NCBI GenBank assembly: GCA_050847315.1
Contig: CP193791.1
Length of the DNA: 64,000 bases
Direction: 5' to 3' (one strand)
DNA from: Cedecea sp000277545
Lineage (GTDB): Bacteria; Pseudomonadota; Gammaproteobacteria; Enterobacterales; Enterobacteriaceae
Shown: one piece after another, positions 16,055 through 24,167 of the stretch
Numbering within the stretch: position 1 is the first letter of the stretch
How the letters are laid out: each line of letters starts with the position of its first letter
Position numbers and translations under genes: made by a program
Notes under the pieces: model-generated
Databases searched by the model: none
What the model saw: the letters and a program-made list of their open reading frames with translations, nothing else
Told to the model about the DNA's origin: nothing

Positions 16055-17560
16055 ATGAATATAACCTCACCGTTATTGCCTGTGCCACCTCAACATTCCC
16101 ACGTTGAGTTTGTTTATCATATACTTTCTGCCTGTCATTTTTCCGCAACGGGTCTTTCTGAGTTGCTTCATGAAAAGGGAATGAATACAAAACTGATTAG
16201 CCCCGAGAAAAGCAGCCAACTTATTTCTAAAAATAATGAAAACGATGAATTTAACCATCTGATAGTTTTTATTCCTGAAGATCCCTTTCAGATGCTGATG
16301 ACGCTGAAGAGCCTGATATCGCTATTACAAATGCATCACCATAAGATAAATGTCCTGATCATAAGTGGGCTATCGTCGTCCTGGCTGTTTAGTTATTTTA
16401 AAAATGTGATGCCGCGAAAATCGAATCTCAGTACCATCAGAGTAGTCAGCATTTTTACCAGCGTGGTTAAACTCAGAAATACGCTGCATAAAGACCTTAA
16501 AAACATTCCCACGCTTGTCTCGCTTGCCAGACAGGAAGAACGCAACGGCGGTTTGCGCCACGAAGGCCTCACTATCCATGAGGTCAATACGCTGCTGGAG
16601 CTTTTTAGCCCGTCCGGCCATGAAGATACCGCGGCAATAAAAAGCTTCAGTACTAAAACGCTCTATAACCTGCGTTCAAGTGGGTTAAAAAAGCTGGCGG
16701 CCATTCACCCGATGATGTCCAGACTGCTGCCGGGCCGGCATCGCAAAGCACAGCGCCAGTCGAAGCCCAGGGGATTAACGACCAGAATGCTCAGCAGCGA
16801 GGAGAGGAAAATTACCCATGCCCTGCAGCATGGCCTGATCTTCCCCGTTTTCCAGCCCATTGTAGACGGCGAGATGCAGATAGCGGGCTTTGAGATATTT
16901 TGCCGCTGGTACACTAACGGCAACGTATTGTTGCCGAGAGACTTTTTCCATGAGATCAGGACGCGAGAAACGTGGATCATGCTCACGGCCTACATCATCA
17001 GAGAAGCCGTGGTGAATATAAATAACTATGCGGGGAAATTGGAATTTTCGGTCAATATCCCACGGGTTCTCACCGAGAGTGCTGCTCTGTTTAAAATAGT
17101 TGAGACGGCCAAAGCTCAGCTGCTTGATCCGACCTGGATAAGCCGCCTGGTGCTGGATATTAACGAAAATGTGGATTTAAGCTACGAGTCTAAAACGGTC
17201 ACGGTATTAAATCAGCTTGCCGGGCTGGGCATAAAGCTTGCGCTGGATGATTGCTTCGCTAAAAATAGCGTCACGTTTCCAGTCAGGCAGCTAAAATTTA
17301 ATAGCTATAAGCTGGACCGCTATATCGTAGAAAACTTTACGAGCAATCTAGATGATAAACATCTCATTGATGGCTTAATCTATTATGCGAGCGTAACAGG
17401 CAGCCAGTGCGTGGCGGAAGGTGTCGACAACCCGCAAAAATTCCTCATGTTAAAGCAAATGGGCGTCAGTTTATTTCAAGGGTATTATATTTCGAAGCCG
17501 GTGCTCCGCGAGGAGTTAGATGCGTTAGTTTTTCGTGGACTTCAACAACCCCAGACATAA
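16055..17560 (+). CDS. FimK-paralogous HTH-EAL regulator with a degenerate EAL site
   Basis: A 501-residue protein with the same architecture as fimK: N-terminal region (1-160), LuxR-like HTH (about 165-215) and EAL domain (about 250-495). Many blocks align, for example PVFQPIV, ALDDCF, YKLDR and LFQGYYISKP. Changes affect the active site: the signature is FEIFCR (Glu280 kept) and the glutamate of the LEI motif is Asp368. Asp398-Asp399, Lys419, Glu455 and Gln475 remain. Activity is therefore uncertain, and a nucleotide-sensing or purely DNA-binding role is possible. It diverges from fimA, suggesting local control of the fimbriae. Confidence 0.8.
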   Translation: MNITSPLLPVPPQHSHVEFVYHILSACHFSATGLSELLHEKGMNTKLISPEKSSQLISKNNENDEFNHLIVFIPEDPFQMLMTLKSLISLLQMHHHKINVLIISGLSSSWLFSYFKNVMPRKSNLSTIRVVSIFTSVVKLRNTLHKDLKNIPTLVSLARQEERNGGLRHEGLTIHEVNTLLELFSPSGHEDTAAIKSFSTKTLYNLRSSGLKKLAAIHPMMSRLLPGRHRKAQRQSKPRGLTTRMLSSEERKITHALQHGLIFPVFQPIVDGEMQIAGFEIFCRWYTNGNVLLPRDFFHEIRTRETWIMLTAYIIREAVVNINNYAGKLEFSVNIPRVLTESAALFKIVETAKAQLLDPTWISRLVLDINENVDLSYESKTVTVLNQLAGLGIKLALDDCFAKNSVTFPVRQLKFNSYKLDRYIVENFTSNLDDKHLIDGLIYYASVTGSQCVAEGVDNPQKFLMLKQMGVSLFQGYYISKPVLREELDALVFRGLQQPQT

Positions 17561-17889
17561 AATGTCATTCGATTTATAAAAATGATTCTATTATTCGCAT
17601 TATTTGCGGACAGGAATAGAACATTCTGTCTCAGATCCCTTATTTTTTGGCAGACTGGGAATTAACAAACCCCTGCCGTATGCATATATTATGCATAAAT
17701 AAGCAATGCGGAGTATTCATTCATTACGACAGAGCTATTCAAATTAACTACGCCCTGTCCCGAATGGATCTCGTGAGTGGCGCTTACCCTGAGAACCGGC
17801 GCTAAGATTTACAAGAATAATAGGTTTAGAAACCAGAGCTAAAAGTGCGATTAAAGCCCGTTTCAATGGGCTTTATCCTACTGAAAGGC
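17561..17889. other. Gene-poor spacer with a small hairpin
   Basis: No gene is supported. The only structure I see is a 7-bp stem (AAAGCCC, 17853-17859, with GGGCTTT, 17868-17874), placed where it could end leftward transcription through the gene remnants at 17890-18532. Its T-tract is weak. Confidence 0.4.
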
Positions 17890-18075
17890 CTACTTTTTGA
17901 GATACAGCGCTGAGTCAAAAAGTGTTTTTTGCTCCTTCAAGAAGGCATCCACAGATTCAACAGATTTGGCGTACAGATGCGTGCCAACCGGTAAATCAAC
18001 CGTTTTCGTCCCAAGCACCAGGGTGAATACCGGCTGGTACTCGCGGCGGTACCTTACTGTAGTGGTAATTTTTAA
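17890..18075 (-). pseudogene. Start-less coding remnant, about 60 codons
   Basis: On the minus strand, a 61-codon stretch follows the stop at 18076 directly in the same frame. It encodes a soluble, well-mixed sequence that includes RREYQPVFTLVLG and ends ALYLKK. No ATG, GTG or TTG sits in a suitable place, so the start seems lost. I do not recognise the family. It follows the frameshifted remnant at 18076-18532, so both may come from one lost two-gene unit. Confidence 0.45.
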
Positions 18076-18532
18076 TTAGGCCGCCGCCGTCAGAGACTGG
18101 CTCTCTGCCGTCGTATTATCTTCTTTTTTGCTGCCCTTATTAACTAAATATGCCAGCTCGGTGAGCTGGTCTTTAAAGGCGACTTTATAATCATCCGCAT
18201 TAGCCTGCGCCAAAAACTCCTGATTCGAGACGTTGTCACCAAAAATCAGTTCGCAGAGACGACTTTGTGCTCATCGTAGATGTTACCGAGTTTCACTGCA
18301 TCGCCGGTGACGGAAATAATATTTTCACTCTTAAATAAAACCGGACCGGAAGTAATTAAGGATGAAACGTTAAGCGCAGCCCAACGATGGCGCTGCCAGC
18401 AAGAATTGACCTCATTATAAATTCCCTGAGGTATTTTTAATGCCGGGATTATAGAGCACCCGAGCCGTTATTTAATAACAATATAATCTTGTTGCTTAAG
18501 TCAACGGCACTCACTAAATTAACGGCATTCAT
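18076..18532 (-). pseudogene. Frameshifted gene remnant, about 152 codons when repaired
   Basis: A good GGGGGA ribosome site and ATG at 18532 open a frame starting MNAVNLVSAVDLSN that stops after 27 codons. The protein-like sequence continues in a second frame (about 18445-18265, including GIYNEVN and VTGDAVKLGNIYDEH). It then moves to a third frame (about 18264-18076, including LCELIFGDN and QLTELAYLVNKG). Two frameshifts thus break one gene. I do not recognise the product; its small, acidic, phage-like style is only an impression. The region is accessory. Confidence 0.5.
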
Positions 18533-18571
18533 GTTAGTTCCCCCTTTTACTACGAATATGGACTGTCGGTA

Positions 18572-19036
18572 ATGAAACGCAAATACCTCGCCTTTGCTCT
18601 ATTCCTTAGCCTGCCTGCCATAGCGGCTAAGCCTTCGCTCATTGTCTGCGAGCCACAAGATAAGAGCTCAACGACTTCCTCTGAGATTTGGCCCGCACCT
18701 TATCTGGATAACAGCCAGCTGTGTTTCAATATGCAGGCAGATAAAGGCAGCACTTGCGTGGGTAACGGCCAGACAACCCAGTGGATGACCGAAGCGGTGA
18801 TCGTGGACATCGGCGGTGAACCGCAGGGCCGCGACGATACCTGGTTCCGGGTAGTGCAGCCGGTCGTCAATGACAAAGAGATCGCCTATAAAATCGAAGG
18901 TTCACGGGACCAAAAAACCTGGGGCCTGGTTTCCAATGTGGAAATCAACCGCCTTACAGGTGGCGCGGTTGACTGGTTTGTGGCCGAACACGGCGGCACC
19001 GCGTACCAATGCCACCTGGAAGGCCCGAAGATTTAA
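18572..19036 (+). CDS. Secreted protein of unknown function with four cysteines
   Basis: A 154-residue product with a clear signal peptide (MKRKYLAFALFLSLPAIAAK, cleavage near residue 19). The mature part has four cysteines (VCEP, LCFN, TCVG, YQCH), enough for two disulfides, so it is likely periplasmic. I do not recognise the family. It starts 39 bp from, and diverges from, the degraded gene at 18532, and it stands alone in an accessory region. An immunity-type or envelope role would be a guess. Confidence 0.65.
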   Translation: MKRKYLAFALFLSLPAIAAKPSLIVCEPQDKSSTTSSEIWPAPYLDNSQLCFNMQADKGSTCVGNGQTTQWMTEAVIVDIGGEPQGRDDTWFRVVQPVVNDKEIAYKIEGSRDQKTWGLVSNVEINRLTGGAVDWFVAEHGGTAYQCHLEGPKI

Positions 19037-19086
19037 TGTCTAGCTGAGGTATAGCGGTCGAATTAAACGCTATGCCTCTGGTTGTC

Positions 19087-19239
19087 TTATAGGCTGTGCA
19101 AACGCATTAATTTCTGTCGTTCGATAAGGTTGCCCATTTTGTCGTAATAGCGGCTAAGCCAGATCTCCGATGGCACCCTACCTGACGCCTCGACAATAAT
19201 ATGCTCGCCTTTAATCCCACAGTCAGACACAGCGCACAC
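19087..19239 (-). pseudogene. C-terminal coding fragment or 50-residue orphan
   Basis: On the minus strand, an open stretch from a GTG at 19239 to TAA at 19087 encodes a peptide including SEIWLSRYYDKMGNLIERQ and ending MRLHSL. Codon choice looks genuine, but an in-frame stop lies just upstream and there is no ribosome site. It is probably the tail of a gene whose front was lost. Family not recognised. Confidence 0.3.
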
Positions 19240-19281
19240 AAAGCTTTAAATAAGCGGTGGCAGATATTTATGCACTTTCTA

Positions 19282-19309
19282 ACACTGTCTTACAGTCGTA
19301 AGACAGTGT
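19282..19309. repeat. Perfect 12-bp inverted repeat with 4-bp loop
   Basis: ACACTGTCTTAC (19282-19293) pairs exactly with GTAAGACAGTGT (19298-19309). It lies 18 bp past the stop of the MOSC/reductase gene. No T-run follows on either strand, so it is not a standard terminator; an operator-like or RNA-stabilising element is possible. Confidence 0.6.
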
Positions 19310-19326
19310 GTATTCAGGGTGAGATG

Positions 19327-20937
19327 CTATGGATTCACCTTAGGCAACGAGATAGTCAGCTCAGCCTGCTTCGCCCTGGAAACACAGGGTGTCATACAGC
19401 TTTTTCGCTCGCTTTGGCTTAACACCGAATCCCGGTGATCGACTTCGCCGTCATAATCTACCCTGCACTTGCCGCAGACGCCGGTTTCACAGGCAGATTC
19501 CAGCTGAATGCCGTGATTTCTGAGCGCATGGAGCATAGTTTCCTGCGGCTCCACCTGAATTTTTTGCCCCGTTTCTCTGACTGTGACGACAAAAGCGCTC
19601 TCCCCGCTTTGCTCTTCGGCGGCGAAGTTTTCAAAATGGACATAGTCAGCATGCCAGTGGCTGGCACTCTCTCTCACTCGCTGCACAAAAGCGGGGCTTC
19701 CGCAGGTATAAACGTGCGTCCCTCTCGCGTGAGTGTCCAGCAGCTGGTTGATGTCCAGCGGGTTATCGAGCGAGTAAATCAGAACATGTTCTACATATTT
19801 TTCCAGCTGCGGCCTGAAGGCAAAGCTGCCCACATCACTCACGCAATAGTGAAGCTCAAAGGTTTCTTCCCGGGCCAGGGCTTCCTCTATCATCGGAATA
19901 AATGGCGTGATACCGATCCCGGCGGCAATAAAAATATGATGTTTATCCCGGGCCATGCTGAAACAGTTCGCGGGCTCAGAGACCGTTAAAATATCCCCTG
20001 GCCTGGCGGTTTGATGTAAATACTGAGAGCCGCCGCGGCTATTCGGGGCGTGATTGACCGCAATATGGTATTCGTTTTCAGCCCATGATTCACACAGGGA
20101 ATAGGCTCTCGACAGGCCGTTGGGGAGCTGGAGAATAATATGCGCCCCCGCCGAATATTCAGGTAATGCCCCATCGTCAACGCGGCTCAGAATAAAACGC
20201 TTAATCCCTTTAAACTCATCCACAATGTTGATGATGCGCATTTCAAGCCCGCCGCTGCGGCCCGACAGCCTTCCCCCCCAATCCTCAACGTCATTATTGT
20301 CAAGGCGGCGCTGAAAGACGCTTTTGACTTCGTTTCCCAGCGGCTCCAGCTTCGCCAGCTGCCCGGTTACCGCCAGGTTGTCAGTTTCGGTATAGAGGTA
20401 GTGCAGTATTTGCGCGATGCTCCACTGCGGCCAGGCACGCACGATCACCTCGATGGGATCGCCGGCATGAATCGTCCCTTCTTTCAGGACGCGGTAAAAC
20501 CAGCCTGTTTTACCGTTATCCTGCACAAATCGGGAGAGCGTAGGTTGTTTAAAGCGGTGATTAAGTTTAAAGCAGGGCTGCCTTGGCTGAGTGACCTGGA
20601 GGATTGCCGTCCCAGCCCGAACAATATCCCCGACGCATATATTGCTTTCATTCATTCCGCTGGTGACCAGATTTTCACCAAATCCGCCCGGAACAAACAA
20701 CGAACCGGAACCCGGGAATCGGCTGGCCAGAGAAGCATAATGCGCAGAGTCATAGTGCAGAATTGCCCGCTCCTCCCCACCATGGAAGGTTTCGGCCTGT
20801 TGGTCGCCGCTAAAACCGGTCAGGGTGACCTGAACACTGTTCGTCGGGTGCTTATCAATCCCGGTCTTGACCGAGAATAACTCTTTGACTTCACCTTGCC
20901 GTAATTCATCAATAATTGTGCCAGGGTACACGGACAT
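19327..20937 (-). CDS. MOSC domain fused to ferredoxin-NADPH-type reductase and 2Fe-2S ferredoxin
   Basis: A 536-residue fusion. Residues 1-220 form a YiiM-like MOSC domain with a PRQPCFKL cysteine loop for a sulfur or molybdopterin ligand. Residues about 230-430 are a flavin/NAD-binding reductase of the phthalate dioxygenase reductase type (SRAYSLCES, AAGIGITPFIP, TCGSPAF). Residues about 445-536 are a plant-type [2Fe-2S] domain with the CETGVCGKC cluster motif and a late cysteine in MTPCVSRA. The chain could pass electrons from NAD(P)H through flavin and iron-sulfur to a MOSC-bound pterin or N-hydroxylated substrate. An AraC-type regulator gene lies 114 bp upstream on the same strand. Substrate unknown. 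Confidence 0.85.
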   Translation of the reverse strand: MSVYPGTIIDELRQGEVKELFSVKTGIDKHPTNSVQVTLTGFSGDQQAETFHGGEERAILHYDSAHYASLASRFPGSGSLFVPGGFGENLVTSGMNESNICVGDIVRAGTAILQVTQPRQPCFKLNHRFKQPTLSRFVQDNGKTGWFYRVLKEGTIHAGDPIEVIVRAWPQWSIAQILHYLYTETDNLAVTGQLAKLEPLGNEVKSVFQRRLDNNDVEDWGGRLSGRSGGLEMRIINIVDEFKGIKRFILSRVDDGALPEYSAGAHIILQLPNGLSRAYSLCESWAENEYHIAVNHAPNSRGGSQYLHQTARPGDILTVSEPANCFSMARDKHHIFIAAGIGITPFIPMIEEALAREETFELHYCVSDVGSFAFRPQLEKYVEHVLIYSLDNPLDINQLLDTHARGTHVYTCGSPAFVQRVRESASHWHADYVHFENFAAEEQSGESAFVVTVRETGQKIQVEPQETMLHALRNHGIQLESACETGVCGKCRVDYDGEVDHRDSVLSQSERKSCMTPCVSRAKQAELTISLPKVNP

Positions 20938-21051
20938 GCCTTTAATGTTGCCGGATTAATTCCCCCAGTGTACTGACTCAGGCGCCGTAAAAATTTAGAA
21001 CAACTGACTAATAATTGCTAAAAACGGTCAAATGAAACCAGAGGGCTGTCG

Positions 21052-21822
21052 TCAAGCCTGGCCGATATAGCGCTTCGGAGACTTCCCCAGCGCCTTTTTG
21101 AACATGGTGATAAACGCGCTCACGGATTCATAGCCCAGCTGCTCTGAGACGGACTGCACGCTGCCCCCCGCCAGCAAACGCTGAAGCGACACAACAATAT
21201 GCAGCTGCCGCCGCCACAGGCCAAATGTCAGCCCGGTTTCTTTCACCACCAGCCGGGTGAACGTTCTTTCACTCAGGGCAAGAAAAGCGGCCCATTCCCT
21301 GGCGGTTCTTCTGTCCGCGGGATCGGCCAGCAGCATGCTCGCCACTTGCCTGAGCCTGGCGTCTTTGGACAGCGGAAAGTTCAGCCGCTCGGCTGGCATT
21401 TGCGCCATCATGAAAAACAGCAGATTAACCAACTGACGCGTCTGCTCTTGCCCCGCCTCTGCCGGTGATATCCTGGCTAAATGAAGGATCACTTCCCGTA
21501 TCAGGGGACTGACCGCGAGCGTGCAGCTTTTTTCCGGCATGGCGGCCCGCGACGTTTCAATAAACACAAAGCAGAACGTGGCTGAAGCAGCCGGGGTATT
21601 CCTGTGCGGCAGACCGGCGGGGATCCACATGGCTGACTCGCTGGGCACCATCCATATTTCATCCTCGACTTCGCAGGTCATTGACCCGGTCACCGGCATA
21701 ACCAGCTGGCCGCGCCGGTGAGAATGCAGCGGCACGTCGAATGCTAAATCTGGTGCGGTGAGAAACAGGACATCGATCGGCGCCCCGGACGAGTCAGGGT
21801 CAAAATAATCCATATCATTCAT
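21052..21822 (-). CDS. AraC-family transcriptional regulator
   Basis: A 256-residue regulator with an N-terminal cupin-like sensor (LHSHRRGQLVMPVTG, about 30-130) and a C-terminal pair of helix-turn-helix motifs. The second ends with the AraC signature GYESVSAFITMFKKALGKSP. The layout resembles NimR/YeaM-type repressors that control drug or aromatic efflux genes. The nearest co-directional target is the MOSC/reductase gene downstream. Ligand not predictable. Confidence 0.85.
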   Translation of the reverse strand: MNDMDYFDPDSSGAPIDVLFLTAPDLAFDVPLHSHRRGQLVMPVTGSMTCEVEDEIWMVPSESAMWIPAGLPHRNTPAASATFCFVFIETSRAAMPEKSCTLAVSPLIREVILHLARISPAEAGQEQTRQLVNLLFFMMAQMPAERLNFPLSKDARLRQVASMLLADPADRRTAREWAAFLALSERTFTRLVVKETGLTFGLWRRQLHIVVSLQRLLAGGSVQSVSEQLGYESVSAFITMFKKALGKSPKRYIGQA

Positions 21823-21983
21823 ATTTCAGGCGCCCATTAAATCCAGTTCGCAGAGATCTTACCCGTTGTTACCGGCGCACCTGGTACTCTGGTTATCATT
21901 TTTTTTCAATAAACTCGATGACGTTCCCTGCCCCCACCTTGAGCAACAGGGCCACACACACCGCAAACACCAAAGTAACGGGC

Positions 21984-22006
21984 TAAAGCCGTTGTAGACG
22001 GCTTTA
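21984..22006. terminator. Hairpin between the AraC-type and WbuC genes
   Basis: TAAAGCCGT (21984-21992) pairs with ACGGCTTTA (21998-22006), followed on the plus strand by the T-rich CGTTTATTTC. Both flanking genes read leftwards, so it may end wbuC transcription. The rest of the 231-bp gap shows no gene. Confidence 0.4.
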
Positions 22007-22053
22007 CGTTTATTTCGTGAGGTCAGGAAAGAGGTCGAGAGAGTGCGGGAATA

Positions 22054-22530
22054 TTACAGGGAAAAACCGCCGTCACCCACTTGCGCTACGGCATACCATT
22101 TCATCAGCTCAGCCGCTCCCGGCTCGTTTTCAGCGGGTGCCCATGGGGCCATATCTTGTTCAGCTACGGGCTGGTACGCCCCCTGTTTTACCTCAAAAAT
22201 AACCCCATCTTTATCCAGCGATAACACCGCATGCCAGGTCCCGGCATCCGTCTCCAGCACCTTGCAGTCTTCACCTAACACTGCGCGCTGGGTCACGTTG
22301 CCATTCTCATCAAAATGCAATACCAAAAAGCGCCCGCTAAGGGGTGTCAGCAGCTCAAACGTGTGCGGATGGCGGTGAGGCCGCACATAGGTACCCGGCT
22401 CCATAGCAATAGCCAGGCGCTGAACAGGATCGCTCAATTCAGGATGGAGATTACGATTGGCACGTAAGCGAGGGGAGTTTGCGGCCTGCTCGCTTTGTTT
22501 TTGTAGATCGCTGAACGTAATTTGTTTCAT
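22054..22530 (-). CDS. wbuC: WbuC-family cupin metalloprotein
   Basis: A 158-residue single-domain cupin. The metal-binding histidines are visible in VRPHRHPHTFE, with a downstream GTWHAVL histidine. WbuC relatives often lie at the end of O-antigen clusters but are also found alone, as here; their reaction is not established. I chose ATG 22530 because AAAGG precedes it and the following residues (MKQITFSDLQ) fit the family; an upstream start would add 18 residues. It ends in GDGGFSL. Confidence 0.75.
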   Translation of the reverse strand: MKQITFSDLQKQSEQAANSPRLRANRNLHPELSDPVQRLAIAMEPGTYVRPHRHPHTFELLTPLSGRFLVLHFDENGNVTQRAVLGEDCKVLETDAGTWHAVLSLDKDGVIFEVKQGAYQPVAEQDMAPWAPAENEPGAAELMKWYAVAQVGDGGFSL

Positions 22531-22670
22531 ATTAACCTTTGTGAATGTAGGTCGCTCGCGGCACAGGGAGCCCGGATGCCGCAAGGTTGTATGCTATCTC
22601 AACGGACGATTAGCCACGGCATTCGCGGCACAAATCTCTGCCCGGATTATAGACGCTGGGGCTAAAGTCC

Positions 22671-23968
22671 TGTATGAACCGGTCACATGGGTTACAGAAC
22701 TGACCGGTCACATGGGTTACACCTTTCTCTCAATCTAACCTCAGGATACGGTGATTGATTCTGTCGTAATGCGCCAGTATCAGTTCACCAAATCCTATTT
22801 CGTCGCATTGCTCATTCAACGGTTTCATCCAGACCCACTCATTTCGTAGCGCTTCACTCAGAAATATTCGGGTACTGTTGAACCATAAATCTCCTCTCTG
22901 CGCGACTCTCAACATTCTGGCATTATCCGGGACAGGCATTTCTGTTCGTGGCCCCGTAAACTGTCTTTCCGAAGGTTTCCAGACCGAGGCCGGCGTTTTA
23001 CCCTGAAGCGCTTTATGCGGCCTTATCTCGTTGAATTCCTTTCGCCATCTGTCAAACCATTGTTGCTGTTCTTCCAGAGAAGAAAATGAGCAATGTTGGT
23101 TGAGCGCTTCCTTCATTGTCCGGTGCATTCTTTCGTGACGCCCGTTTTCAGTCGGTTTACCTGGCCGGATACGTTCAGGAATAATGCCACATTTTAATAA
23201 CCAGACGGACATGACACTCAACCCCCACACCCCATGTCCGGCAAAGGGTGCACCGTTATCAGTCCGTAATAATTGGGGCATGCCGTTTTCAATAAAAATG
23301 CGCTCGAGGCAGGAAACGACAAAGGCATTATTAGGGGAATAGGTCGCCTCACTGGCGAGGATGATCCGGCTGCAGTTATCCGTCAGCGTGAGCGGGTAAC
23401 ACCATTTCCCGTTAGCATGTTTAAATTTCCCTTTAAAATCAGCACTCCAGACATCATTGGGCTCTTTGACCTCATACAGAACATGGGGCTGTGTCGGCTT
23501 GAATCGAACAGGGGGGCGTGCTTTTACCAATCCATGAGACTTGAATATCTGGCCGACAGTGCTTGCGGCAGGGACACCGGGAGTATCCAGATTGATCAGA
23601 TATTGCCTGATTTTTTCTGGCCCCCACAGCATGTACTGCTTTTTAGTTTTCAGCAGCAACTGAACCATCGACTCAGGAATGGTGTTTTGATGATGGCGTG
23701 CCCTGGAACGGTCAGCCAGAGAGTTAACATCTTCGCCTGAAAAACGAGCTAACCACTTATAGCCCGTTTTACGGCTGATATTGAATCTGCGACAGGCATC
23801 GCTGACAGATAATCCGTCTACAAGGCATGCCATGACAAATTGCATTCGTTGCATGGTAACAGTCTCAAGCCAGGGCACGATAAACCTCCTCACTCAGTTT
23901 ACCGTACCAGTTATAACCTGTTACCCATGTGCCCGGTTTAAAGTGTTACCTATGTGCCAGTTCATACA
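22671..23968 (-). mobile_element. Complete IS481-family insertion sequence, 1298 bp
   Basis: The ends are related inverted repeats starting TGTATGAAC (22671 rightwards and, reversed, 23968 leftwards). Each end also has a second subterminal copy of a GG(T)CACATGGGT(T)AC-type block. The bases gtcc stand on both sides (22667-22670 and 23969-23972), a probable 4-bp target duplication. The only gene inside is the DDE transposase. The insertion lies in the loop of a short palindrome. Confidence 0.85.
22730..23878 (-). CDS. IS481-family transposase
   Basis: A full-length transposase of about 382 residues. It has an N-terminal helix-turn-helix (SVSDACRRFNISRKTGYKW) and a DDE integrase core: first Asp in DVWSADFKGKF, second in LLRTDNGAPF, catalytic Glu in the PTENGRHERMH block. 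The reading frame is intact, so the element may be active. A GTG at 23878 preceded by GAGGAGG is the likely start. Confidence 0.85.
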   Translation of the reverse strand: MPWLETVTMQRMQFVMACLVDGLSVSDACRRFNISRKTGYKWLARFSGEDVNSLADRSRARHHQNTIPESMVQLLLKTKKQYMLWGPEKIRQYLINLDTPGVPAASTVGQIFKSHGLVKARPPVRFKPTQPHVLYEVKEPNDVWSADFKGKFKHANGKWCYPLTLTDNCSRIILASEATYSPNNAFVVSCLERIFIENGMPQLLRTDNGAPFAGHGVWGLSVMSVWLLKCGIIPERIRPGKPTENGRHERMHRTMKEALNQHCSFSSLEEQQQWFDRWRKEFNEIRPHKALQGKTPASVWKPSERQFTGPRTEMPVPDNARMLRVAQRGDLWFNSTRIFLSEALRNEWVWMKPLNEQCDEIGFGELILAHYDRINHRILRLD

Positions 23969-24167
23969 GTCCCATAGCCCCGGAACGGGTCTATTTACAA
24001 TGCCGCCGGCGTTCCGGCCGAGGTTTGCTTCCGCATGGCGCTGGCTGTCAGTAAAACGCTTTTCATGGGCCATGATAATGAGGCGGGACCTTAACACTTC
24101 CTGCCTTATACCTTTTATCAACGAAACCATTTAATTATTAAATTGTTAATTATTGCCACCCAATAAA

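Noticed and set aside
22730..23878. Prophage integrase
   Set aside because: The DDE motifs, short terminal repeats and single gene fit an IS481 insertion sequence, not a tyrosine or serine integrase.
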